From: Burkholderia sp. Nafp2/4-1b
GTDB lineage: Bacteria > Pseudomonadota > Gammaproteobacteria > Burkholderiales > Burkholderiaceae
DNA: 64,000 nt
NCBI RefSeq assembly: GCF_003635165.1
Contig: NZ_ML058599.1
Location: 248,001 to 312,000, forward strand
Direction: 5' to 3'
Shown here: piece after piece, positions 9,923-16,599 of the stretch
Numbering within the stretch: position 1 is the first letter of the stretch
Layout of the letters: each line of letters starts with the position of its first letter
Made by a program: the position numbers and the translations under genes
The notes under the pieces: model-generated
Database searches by the model: none
What the model was told of the DNA's origin: nothing
The model's input: only the letters and a program-made list of their open reading frames with translations

Positions 9923-10375
9923 ATGATCGATCTCGCCGACATCCTGCCGTCCGCGCTGCCCGACGCCGTTGCCTGGGCCGACACGCAAGCGGCGAACGGG
10001 CTCGCAAACGGCGTGCCGCTGACGCCCGCGCAGGCCGACGACGCGCGTACGGTGGGCGTCGCGCAACCGGAGCGGATCCGCGTCGTGGTGGCCGACCGGC
10101 TGCCGTTCCCCGACACGCCGACGCTGGGCGCGATCGCGCGCGACACGGGGTTGCTGTCGCCCGGCACGATCGGGCTCACGCTCGGCCATGCGGTGTTCGT
10201 GCTGCGCGGCCACGACACGCGACGCCTCCTTACGCATGAATTCCGCCATGTGCATCAGTACGAGCAAGCCGGGTCGATCGGCGCGTTTCTCGCGCGCTAT
10301 CTGCAGGAGATCGCCACCGTCGGCTACCACGACGCGCCGCTCGAAGCCGACGCGCGGCAGCACGAATTCGACTGA
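9923..10375 (+). CDS. Uncharacterised protein with an HExxH zinc-protease-like motif
   Basis: Protein of 150 residues with no signal peptide and no certain family. Residues 105-109 read HEFRH, followed by VHQYEQAG, matching the zincin pattern HExxH with a further Glu/His-rich stretch; similar motifs occur in DUF4157-type toxin or peptidase domains. The N-terminal part is acidic, with a central GTIGLTLGHAVFVLRG segment. The start ATG follows GAGGAGCCTCCCCG. It is 102 bases upstream of the LssY-type gene in the same direction. Metalloprotease activity is an inference from one motif only. Confidence 0.6.
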   Translation: MIDLADILPSALPDAVAWADTQAANGLANGVPLTPAQADDARTVGVAQPERIRVVVADRLPFPDTPTLGAIARDTGLLSPGTIGLTLGHAVFVLRGHDTRRLLTHEFRHVHQYEQAGSIGAFLARYLQEIATVGYHDAPLEADARQHEFD

Positions 10376-10477
10376 CGCCGCCGGCCGGCGCGATCGCCCG
10401 CACACGCCCATGAACCTCTCCAACGCCGCCGTCGGCACGGTGCCGGGCCGCCGAGCCGCCACCCCGCGCGGCCCACG

Positions 10478-12496
10478 ATGAGCGAGACGATCCACGCCTG
10501 GCTGGGCGCGATCGGCGCGCACCCGGCGCTGGTGCTGGCGATTGTGTTTGTCACCGCCTGCGCTGAAGCGATCGCGCTGATCGGCACGCTCGTGCCCGCC
10601 GGCGCCGTGATGTTCGCGGCCGGCACGCTGATCGGTGCGGGCGCGCTCGACCCGTGGGTCACGATCGGCGTCGCGGCCGCCGGCGCGATCGTCGGCGACG
10701 GGATCAGCTACGAGCTCGGGCGCCACTACGGCGGCACGATCCGCAACGGCTGGACGCGCCTCGGCTACGCGGAGGCATTTGCGCGCGGCGAGCAGTTCGT
10801 GCTGCGCCACGGAATGAAGAGCATCGTGCTGGCGCGCTTCCTGGCGCCGGTGCGGGCGGTGGTGCCGGTCGTGGTCGGCTGCGCGACGCTGCCGCGCCGG
10901 TCGTTCTATCCGGTGAACGTCGTGTCGGCGCTGATCTGGGCGCCCGTGCATGTCGCGCCGGGCATCCTGTTCGGCGCGTCGGCGGCGCTGGCCGCGGCGA
11001 TCAGCGTGCGGGTCGCCGCGATCCTGCTGGTGGTCGCCGCGCTGGTCGTGCTCGTGTGGTACGGCGTGCGCCTGGCGCTGCGGCGCGGCTGGCCGTTGCT
11101 GGGCCGTGCGGCCGGCGCGGCCGTCCATGCATGCCTGCGCCGCTGGCCGCGCTTCGGCGCGTGGCTGCACGACGCGATCGTGAAGGTGCGCCGCCTGCCC
11201 GGCGCGGTGCCCGTGTTCGCGCTGCTGTTCGTCGGTTGCGTGTGGCTGTTCGCCGGCATCGTGCAGGACATCGTCGCGAACGATCCGCTGATCCACGCCG
11301 ACGGCACGCTGTATGCGTTCCTGCAGAACCTGCGCACGCCGCCGGTGGATGCCGCGATGCGCGCGCTCGCGGTGCTGCACGGACACGATACGGGGCTGAT
11401 CGTCTCGGCCGCGTTTCTCGTGTGGCTGCTGATTCATCGCTGCTGGGTGACGTCCGCATGGTGGCTCGGGACGATCGGCATCGCGGTCGTGCTCGTGCCG
11501 GCGTTCGGCGCCGGGCCGCCCGGCACGACACCCGCGAGCCTGCCGCCCGGTGCGCTGCACATGCCGCTGCCGGATGCTGATGCAGCGTTCGCAATGCTCG
11601 CGAGCAGCGGCATCGGCTGGGTGCTCGCGCGCGACCGGCCGGCGCTGTGGCGCATTCCGGTGGTGACGGGCGTCGTGCTGTGGATCGTGCTCGGCGGCTT
11701 CGCGCGGCTCTATGTGGGCGATACGTGGCTGTCGGGCCTGCTCGGCGGCTGGAGCCTCGGGCTTGCGTGGTTCGCGGTGCTGGCGGGCGCCTATGCGTAC
11801 TGGCAGGTGCGCGAGCACGTGCAGCCGCGCGGCGCGCTCGTCGCGGTGCTCGTCGTGCTCGCGACGGCCGGCGTCTGGACGGTGCCCGCGCAGTGGCAGC
11901 TCGATCGTGCGGCGCGTCCGCATGTGGGCGATGTCGTCGCAATGACTGTCGACCAATGGATGCGTGGCGGCTGGCAGCGCGTGCCGACGCGGCGCACCGA
12001 GATCGGCGGCGATCGTGAGGAATTCTTGCCGCTGCAATGGAGCGCGACGTCGGACACGCTCGATCGTCATCTGTCGCTGGCCGGCTGGCAGCGCGCGACG
12101 CCGTGGTCGCTTGCCGCCGCGTCGCGCTGGCTGTTGCCGCAGGCGCCGGCCGATGCGCTGCCGGTGTTGCCGCGCTACACGCACGGCGAAAGCACGCGCC
12201 GCGTGTTCGTGCGCGTCGATCCGGCGCATCCGGACAGCCGCCTCGTGCTGCGGCTGTGGCGCTATCCGTACGTGCTGCAGGATGCGCTCGGCATGCGGCC
12301 GCTGTGGTATGGCGCGCTGTATCGCGAGACGCTGCATCGGCCCGCGCGACTGATGACGATCGTGCGCACGACGACGGTTGACGATGCGGCGACGATCGCG
12401 CAGGCGCTCGACGTCGAGCCGAAGATCGAGCGGCCGCCGGCGGGAACGAGCGCGGCGCCGCCGGCGATGTTGCTCGTGTGGATGGTGCAGCCTTGA
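10478..12496 (+). CDS. DedA / degenerate PAP2 / LssY-C fusion membrane protein
   Basis: Large inner-membrane protein of 672 residues. Residues about 1-200 are a DedA (SNARE-associated) domain with the signatures GTLVPAGAV, EHGR-like ELGRHYGG and FLAPVRAVVPVVVG. The middle, about 245-445, is a PAP2-like helical bundle. The C-terminal part, about 450-672, fits the LssY C-terminal domain seen in Legionella LssY. The PAP2 part lacks the usual active-site residues: where R-x5-H-x3-D is expected the sequence is RLYVGDTWLSG, with Thr for His and Gly for Asp, and there is no PSGH motif. A role in lipid or undecaprenyl-phosphate flipping, not phosphatase activity, is the likelier guess. Confidence 0.8.
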   Translation: MSETIHAWLGAIGAHPALVLAIVFVTACAEAIALIGTLVPAGAVMFAAGTLIGAGALDPWVTIGVAAAGAIVGDGISYELGRHYGGTIRNGWTRLGYAEAFARGEQFVLRHGMKSIVLARFLAPVRAVVPVVVGCATLPRRSFYPVNVVSALIWAPVHVAPGILFGASAALAAAISVRVAAILLVVAALVVLVWYGVRLALRRGWPLLGRAAGAAVHACLRRWPRFGAWLHDAIVKVRRLPGAVPVFALLFVGCVWLFAGIVQDIVANDPLIHADGTLYAFLQNLRTPPVDAAMRALAVLHGHDTGLIVSAAFLVWLLIHRCWVTSAWWLGTIGIAVVLVPAFGAGPPGTTPASLPPGALHMPLPDADAAFAMLASSGIGWVLARDRPALWRIPVVTGVVLWIVLGGFARLYVGDTWLSGLLGGWSLGLAWFAVLAGAYAYWQVREHVQPRGALVAVLVVLATAGVWTVPAQWQLDRAARPHVGDVVAMTVDQWMRGGWQRVPTRRTEIGGDREEFLPLQWSATSDTLDRHLSLAGWQRATPWSLAAASRWLLPQAPADALPVLPRYTHGESTRRVFVRVDPAHPDSRLVLRLWRYPYVLQDALGMRPLWYGALYRETLHRPARLMTIVRTTTVDDAATIAQALDVEPKIERPPAGTSAAPPAMLLVWMVQP

Positions 12497-12526
12497 AGCG
12501 CGCGCGCCGCGTTATGCGTGCGACGG

Positions 12527-12859
12527 TCAGGCGGGTTGCGCCGGTTGCGCGGGGACGACGGACAGGCGCAGCCCGACCGTCTTGAGTACGGCGAGCAGGG
12601 TTTTGAGCGTGGGATTGCCGCTGGGCGACAGCGTGCGATACAGCGATTCGCGGCTGATTCCGGCTTCGGCCGCGACCGCGCCGAGTCCGCCGTACGCTTC
12701 CGCGACCGTGCGCAGCGCGAGCAGCCCGGCCGCTCGGTTGTCGGGATCGTCGAGTGACTCCATCGCGACGCGCAAATAAGCCACCGCGAGCTCGCGGTCG
12801 GCGCCGAGTTCGGCGACTTCCGCATCGTGGTGAGATACCGCGCCTTTGAGCTTCTTCAC
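12527..12859 (-). CDS. Antitoxin of a HigBA-type addiction module (HTH protein)
   Basis: DNA-binding antitoxin of 110 residues. The best start is GTG at 12859: it overlaps the toxin stop as GTGA and has CGGAGG 6 bases before it, and the protein then begins VKKLKGAVSHHDAEV, the usual N-terminus of this family. The C-terminal half contains an Xre-type helix-turn-helix (VAAEAGISRESLYRTLS) followed by GNPTLKTLLAVLKTVGLRL. It should neutralise the toxin encoded just upstream and repress the shared promoter. The toxin-first order is typical of HigBA. Confidence 0.85.
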   Translation of the reverse strand: MKKLKGAVSHHDAEVAELGADRELAVAYLRVAMESLDDPDNRAAGLLALRTVAEAYGGLGAVAAEAGISRESLYRTLSPSGNPTLKTLLAVLKTVGLRLSVVPAQPAQPA

Positions 12860-13188
12860 ATCTGCCTCCGTTTCCAGTTCAACCAGTGTTCCCTTGCACG
12901 CCTGATGTCGTCCGGTTGACTGCGCTTGTCGCCGCCGGACAACAGCAGAACTAGTGCACTGCCGTACCGCGCGAAGTACACGCGATAGCCGGCACCGACG
13001 TGGATGCGCAGTTCGATGACGCCGTCGCCGACGGGCTCGCAATCGCCGAAATTGCCGGTCTGCACGCGGCGGAGGCGTTCCCGAATCCGCGCCTGGGCGA
13101 CTTTGTCGCGCACGGCGTTCAGCCATTCCGTGAAAGGCTCGCGACCGTCGTCGCGTTGGTAGCGAAGCAATTCGAACTTGGAGAGCAT
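12856..13188 (-). CDS. RelE/HigB-type toxin of the addiction module
   Basis: Basic protein of 110 residues with the putative-addiction-module-killer pattern: REPFTEWLNAV near the N-terminus, then ARIRERLRRVQTGNFGD, the beta-sheet core VIELRIHVGAGYRVYFARYG and the end LLLSGGDKRSQPDDIRRA. Family members cut mRNA at the ribosome. The ATG at 13188 directly abuts an 18-bp palindrome with no Shine-Dalgarno sequence between them, so translation may be weak or begin near the 5' end of the mRNA. Confidence 0.85.
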   Translation of the reverse strand: MLSKFELLRYQRDDGREPFTEWLNAVRDKVAQARIRERLRRVQTGNFGDCEPVGDGVIELRIHVGAGYRVYFARYGSALVLLLSGGDKRSQPDDIRRAREHWLNWKRRQM

Positions 13189-13206
13189 TGTAGCTTATAA
13201 GTTACA
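13189..13206 (-). promoter_or_regulatory. Near-perfect palindrome, probable toxin-antitoxin operator
   Basis: On the plus strand TGTAGCTTATAAGTTACA, an inverted repeat with one mismatched pair (G/T at position 5 and its mirror). It touches the toxin start codon and contains a TATAAG-like -10 core. Autoregulated modules of this kind place the antitoxin-bound operator over the promoter, so this is the likely binding site. Confidence 0.65.
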
Positions 13207-13542
13207 TGATGGGTAGAGGTATCGACGTGGTCGGGGGATGTGTCGGATGAGCCGATGAAGCGAAATGCCCGTCGGCCGACTACCGGATCGAGACGAAGCG
13301 CAACGTGAAGGCGCTGCACGGGAATGTGTCCGGCGCCGTCGTGGCTTGGGGGTTTCGGGCATTGAGGCCGGCTTTCCGAACGACGATCATTCTTTCATTC
13401 GGCGCGGGCGATGGCGATTCGACCGAACGGCCGATCTCATTGGCGCGTACGGGACACGCGCCGTTTGGGGGGGCTACTCGAACGGTCGATCCGCCGGTCG
13501 CCCTCGCACGATGCGACGGGCGACCCGGCAGCTGCAACCGTG
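13207..13542. other. Intergenic region without a supported gene
   Basis: These 336 bases lie upstream of the toxin-antitoxin operon and downstream of the phosphatase-like gene. Short ORFs in both directions lack ribosome-binding sites and recognisable sequence. Apart from the palindrome at its edge I see nothing definite. Confidence 0.6.
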
Positions 13543-14097
13543 TTACTGCTTCGCGGGCGCGGCCGTCGCGACCTTGTCGAGCGCGGCCGGGATGAACGCG
13601 TCGAGCTGCGCGGTCACCGATTCATAGAAGTCGATCGGCTTGCCCCATGCATCGGGCACGTCCTTGTGCGCGCCGGTCGCGTATTCGGCGAGCGTGAACA
13701 CCTTGCCCGCGGCCGACGGATAGAGTGCGAGCACCTTCTCCTTGTGCTTGTCGGTCATCGTCAGGACCACGTCGGAGTGCTTGATGTCGTTCGCATTCAG
13801 TTGCACCGCGCGATGCGCGGACGTGTCGATTCCGCGCCGCTTCATCAGGATCACGCCGTTTTCCTCGGGCTTCTCGTCATACGGATCTTCATCGACGGCG
13901 CGCGAGATCACCGCGATGTGCGCGTGCCGTTGCGCGATCAGTTGTCCGGCGATCGCTTCGGCCATCACGCTGCGTCCGGTATTGCCCGTATCGACGAACG
14001 CGACCTTCTTCGGTTCGTCGGCGAATGCCGACGTCGCGCACTGGATGCCGACGCAACAGAAGAGCGCAAGTGCGTTGAGGGTGTGGCTTCTTTTCAT
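13543..14097 (-). CDS. Exported low-molecular-weight phosphatase-like protein with Asp in place of the catalytic Cys
   Basis: 184 residues from the ATG at 14097, chosen because it gives a clean signal peptide (MKRSHTLNALALFCC through TSAFA, cleavage near 26) and has GGAGA 5 bases before it; an upstream ATG at 14127 would add ten residues. The rest follows the low-molecular-weight tyrosine phosphatase / ArsC fold, with the P-loop at 36-43 reading DTGNTGRS. Active enzymes have Cys at the first position (CxxxxxRS); here the codon is GAT. The late acidic loop, VPDAWGKP, is kept. It may be a periplasmic binding protein or a non-catalytic relative. Confidence 0.75.
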   Translation of the reverse strand: MKRSHTLNALALFCCVGIQCATSAFADEPKKVAFVDTGNTGRSVMAEAIAGQLIAQRHAHIAVISRAVDEDPYDEKPEENGVILMKRRGIDTSAHRAVQLNANDIKHSDVVLTMTDKHKEKVLALYPSAAGKVFTLAEYATGAHKDVPDAWGKPIDFYESVTAQLDAFIPAALDKVATAAPAKQ

Positions 14098-14379
14098 GCG
14101 TGTCTCCGCCAGTTGGTTTGTTGTCACCGCGGCATCGCGCCGGGCGTGCGGAGATCATGCCGGCCGCGCGTGCCGGAAAAAAATAAACGGCAGGTTTTGG
14201 CAAGACGGTGTCGCATGGTTGCAAGAGGGGCCGGGCAGGGCGGGGCGGCGCCGTCGAACCGAGCGAAGCAACGCGCGACCCATCCGCACGTGTTTCTGGC
14301 ACCATCGCGAGACAGGCGCCGCGTGGGCACACGCCTGCGCACAGGACGCCGCTCCAATCCGTCACCTGAAAGGACCCGC

Positions 14380-14889
14380 ATGATCACGCTTCGCCCGATG
14401 ACCGAAGACGACTTCCCCCGCTTCTGGCCCACGTACCAGGCGATCGTCGCCGCGCAGGAGACCTACGCATTCGATCCGGCGCCGACGCGCGAAGCCGCAC
14501 GTGCGATCTGGCTCGATGCGCCGCTCTGTACGTGGGTGGCGGAAGAGGACGGCGTGCTGCTCGGCTCGTATTTCCTGAAGGCGAACGCGGCCGGCCCCGG
14601 CAATCACGTGTGCAATTGCGGCTACATGGTCGACGAAGCCGCGCGCGGCAAGGGTGTCGCGAAGCTGATGTGCGAGCACTCGCAGCAGATCGCGCGCGAC
14701 CGCGGCTTCCTCGCGATGCAGTTCAACTCGGTGGTCGCGACGAACGAGGTGGCGGTCGCGCTGTGGCAGAAGCTCGGCTTCGAGATCGTCGGCCGCTTGC
14801 CGCGCGCGTACCGTCATGCGCGGCTCGGCTTCGTTGATTGCCTCGTGATGTTCAAGTGGCTCGGCGACGCGGCGGCCGCCGAAGCCTGA
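14380..14889 (+). CDS. GNAT-family N-acetyltransferase
   Basis: Cytoplasmic acetyltransferase of 169 residues. The acetyl-CoA binding stretch is VDEAARGKGVAKLMCEHS (the Q/RxxGxG/A motif is ARGKGVA), followed by AMQFNSVVATNEVAVALWQKLGFEIVGRLP, the usual strand-helix-strand ending of GNAT proteins, similar to YhhY- and L-amino-acid-type members. The ATG follows a CCTGAAAGGA stretch. The substrate is unknown. Its stop lies 8 bases from the stop of the convergent M29/NicX-like gene. Confidence 0.85.
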   Translation: MITLRPMTEDDFPRFWPTYQAIVAAQETYAFDPAPTREAARAIWLDAPLCTWVAEEDGVLLGSYFLKANAAGPGNHVCNCGYMVDEAARGKGVAKLMCEHSQQIARDRGFLAMQFNSVVATNEVAVALWQKLGFEIVGRLPRAYRHARLGFVDCLVMFKWLGDAAAAEA

Positions 14890-14897
14890 TTCCCCCG

Positions 14898-15851
14898 TCA
14901 GACGGCGAACGCGCCGTCGAACACGATCCGCTCGTCGAACGCGAGCGTGCCGCGCGCGAAGATCAGGTCGAGATGGTGGCTGCCGTTCGCGCCGCCGCCG
15001 AGGCCGAGATGCAGGCCCGGATGGCGTTCCTCGAACCCGGCGTTGCGGCCGTACAGGCCTCGAATGCCCAGGTTCGTGCCGATGCCGAATTCCTCGATGC
15101 GCCGATGATTGTCGTGCCGGTCGAGATACGCCCCGAAGTCGCGCCGGAAGCCCGCGTCGTCGCTGTCGAAATCGACGATCAGGCTGTCTTCGACGTGCAG
15201 CGTCGCGAGCCGCTCGGCCACGCGGTACTTGATCGCGAACGGCACGGTGCCGAGAAACGTGCCGCTGAACACGATCGAGCCGCGCAGGTCGGTGACGTGC
15301 GTCGCGATTTCGCCGGGCACGACGTCGAGATTGCCCATCCCGTCGACACTCGTCCATTTCTGGTCCGGCGACAGCGAACCGGTGAGCGTGTTGCCGGCTT
15401 CGTCGATGAAGCGGACCTGCGATGCGCGTGAGGCCGCTTCGATCAGCCGCGCGTTGCGCGCGGCGATGTCGTCGAGCGATTCGGCGAACGCCTCGTCGAG
15501 ATGCGGGCCGTAATCCTTGAAGAGTACCGACTTGCCCCAGTGCTCGACGATCGCCGGACGGATCGCGGCGAGGAACGGCGGCCCGCTCGGCGACGGCGTC
15601 GGCAGGCATGACGAGTCGTACAGCAGCACGAACAGATCGGCCTGCGCGAGCGCGGCGGCGATGTCGGCGGGGGCGGTGCTTTCGAGGCAGAGGGTCGTCG
15701 CGTCGAGCGAGTCGGGCAGGGCGGAAAACGCGCGCAACGCGGTGTCGCGGTTGCGGCTGTCGTAGCCGACCAGCAGCTTGCCCGTCTCGCCGCGTGCGAG
15801 CTTGTCGCGCAGCGCGGGGTGATGGCCCAGCGCGCGGTGCAGGTTCAGCAT
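14898..15851 (-). CDS. M29 aminopeptidase / NicX-fold enzyme encoded next to a small peptide
   Basis: 317 residues from the ATG at 15851, which has CGGAGA 5 bases before it; the open frame extends upstream but only through the hairpin and peptide gene. The C-terminal half shows the metal-site layout of M29 aminopeptidases and the related 2,5-dihydroxypyridine dioxygenase NicX: NLDVVPGEIATHV, then VEDSLIVDFD, EEFGIGTNLGI, GLHLGLGGG and SHHLDLIF with paired His and Asp. The first 150 residues match nothing I recognise. It lies 58 bases downstream of a 40-residue peptide gene, separated by a 10-bp stem-loop, which suggests that the peptide may be its substrate. Peptidase or dioxygenase activity is inferred from fold only. 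Confidence 0.65.
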   Translation of the reverse strand: MLNLHRALGHHPALRDKLARGETGKLLVGYDSRNRDTALRAFSALPDSLDATTLCLESTAPADIAAALAQADLFVLLYDSSCLPTPSPSGPPFLAAIRPAIVEHWGKSVLFKDYGPHLDEAFAESLDDIAARNARLIEAASRASQVRFIDEAGNTLTGSLSPDQKWTSVDGMGNLDVVPGEIATHVTDLRGSIVFSGTFLGTVPFAIKYRVAERLATLHVEDSLIVDFDSDDAGFRRDFGAYLDRHDNHRRIEEFGIGTNLGIRGLYGRNAGFEERHPGLHLGLGGGANGSHHLDLIFARGTLAFDERIVFDGAFAV

Positions 15852-15868
15852 GCGTGTCTCCGGAAGCG

Positions 15869-15892
15869 GCGGAAGGGCCGCAGCCCTTCCGC
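15869..15892 (-). terminator. Intercistronic stem-loop between the peptide and enzyme genes
   Basis: Perfect 10-bp stem GCGGAAGGGC / GCCCTTCCGC with a 4-base loop, placed 17 bases after the peptide stop and 17 bases before the enzyme ATG. There is no following T-run, so it is not a full terminator. Such hairpins often protect or partly end the upstream message, giving more of a small peptide than of its downstream enzyme. Confidence 0.6.
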
Positions 15893-15909
15893 GGGAACGG
15901 GCTGGCCGC

Positions 15910-16032
15910 TCAGACCGGCCAGAGCGCGGTGCCGAACGGCACCACGGCATCCTCGACCATCATGTCGACGGCCTCGGGGTGCGTATCTTCCTGCATCCAG
16001 TCAAGCAATTCGATCTGCTGGGTTTCCTGCAT
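15910..16032 (-). CDS. 40-residue acidic peptide, candidate precursor peptide
   Basis: Short gene starting MQETQQIELLDWMQED and ending VVPFGTALWPV. AGGAGA lies 6 bases before the ATG. The first 29 residues are acidic (nine Glu/Asp); the last eleven are hydrophobic with Pro, Gly, Trp and a final Pro-Val. That two-part build resembles a leader and core of a ribosomally made, modified peptide, though no known class motif (PqqA, lasso, lanthipeptide) is present. A hairpin and an M29/NicX-like gene follow, and a structured leader and palindromic promoter precede it. Function unknown; the ORF itself is well supported, its role is inference. Confidence 0.6.
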   Translation of the reverse strand: MQETQQIELLDWMQEDTHPEAVDMMVEDAVVPFGTALWPV

Positions 16033-16075
16033 GTCAATTCTCCTGTGGTGAACATGAGTGATTCAACATGAAAGC

Positions 16076-16094
16076 GCGGTAAATGATTTACCGC
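16076..16094 (-). promoter_or_regulatory. Inverted repeat in the peptide-gene leader
   Basis: Perfect 8-bp arms GCGGTAAA / TTTACCGC around a 3-base centre, 44 bases before the peptide start codon. It could form an RNA hairpin in the leader or bind a dimeric regulator. Confidence 0.5.
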
Positions 16095-16102
16095 CGCTCA
16101 TT

Positions 16103-16121
16103 CGGCATTTTTTGAATGCCG
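16103..16121 (-). promoter_or_regulatory. Second inverted repeat in the peptide-gene leader
   Basis: Arms CGGCATT / AATGCCG around a 5-base T-rich loop. It lies between the predicted -10 element and the first hairpin, so the transcript leader would carry two stem-loops. Confidence 0.45.
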
Positions 16122-16135
16122 GACGAGTGGCGTCG

Positions 16136-16173
16136 ATATTAGTCTGACGATTTGGCGAATGCAATGCATTGCA
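16136..16173 (-). promoter_or_regulatory. Candidate promoter of the peptide operon with an overlapping 14-bp palindrome
   Basis: Reading the minus strand, TTGCAT (16159-16164) and TAATAT (16136-16141) are 17 bases apart, a plausible sigma-70 pair. The -35 element is covered by TGCAATGCATTGCA (16160-16173), a perfect 14-bp palindrome of the kind bound by dimeric repressors. The regulator is unknown and none is encoded next to it. Confidence 0.5.
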
Positions 16174-16599
16174 AGGTTTTTAGCCGGGGCATGCTAAACA
16201 GACGGATTCTTCGGCTGATTTAGCGATGAGAATCAATAAATTACGGCGATGGGGCCGTGTTTTTTATCGAATATCGGGGCCATGTCGAATTAATCGACGC
16301 CTAATATTTTTAAATCTGAGTTCAATTGCATCGATCATTTTGGTTTGCGTCGACGTTTGCCGGACCGCGAGTTCGGCGACCGGCCGATGCTTGCGATCGC
16401 GTGGGCGGCGGTGCGCGGCGCGACGCCTGTCGTGCTCGGCGCGCGGTCGGTCAAGTATCATCGGTCGATCGGCGCAGCGGTTTCGGCAATCGAAATCGAC
16501 GGCCGCCACAATACGGACGCCGTACCGACGACGCCACATTGGCGTCGACGTTGCGGGCCCGAGGCCGGGTCGGCCTCGAACCACGATGGAGACACCGCA

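Larger units (their letters stand above)
16033..16599. other. AT-rich intergenic region
   Basis: This 567-base gap between the peptide gene and the divergent MFS gene is clearly lower in GC than the rest of the window, above all from 16040 to 16345, and it contains the palindrome and hairpins listed separately. No gene is supported inside it. The composition suggests a transferred or regulatory segment. Confidence 0.6.

Noticed and set aside
9614..12337. A 907-codon open frame on the minus strand opposite the LssY-type gene.
   Set aside because: It is the shadow of a real plus-strand gene in GC-rich DNA: no ribosome-binding site, a composition of Arg, Ala and Gly repeats, and no family pattern.
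13305..13595. Short plus-strand ORFs upstream of the phosphatase-like gene.
   Set aside because: They partly overlap the end of that gene in antisense, have no ribosome-binding site and no recognisable sequence.
15910..16032. The small peptide as PqqA or another known modified-peptide precursor.
   Set aside because: It lacks the Glu-x3-Tyr of PqqA and the Cys, Ser or Thr patterns of common classes, and none of the usual partner enzymes are present.
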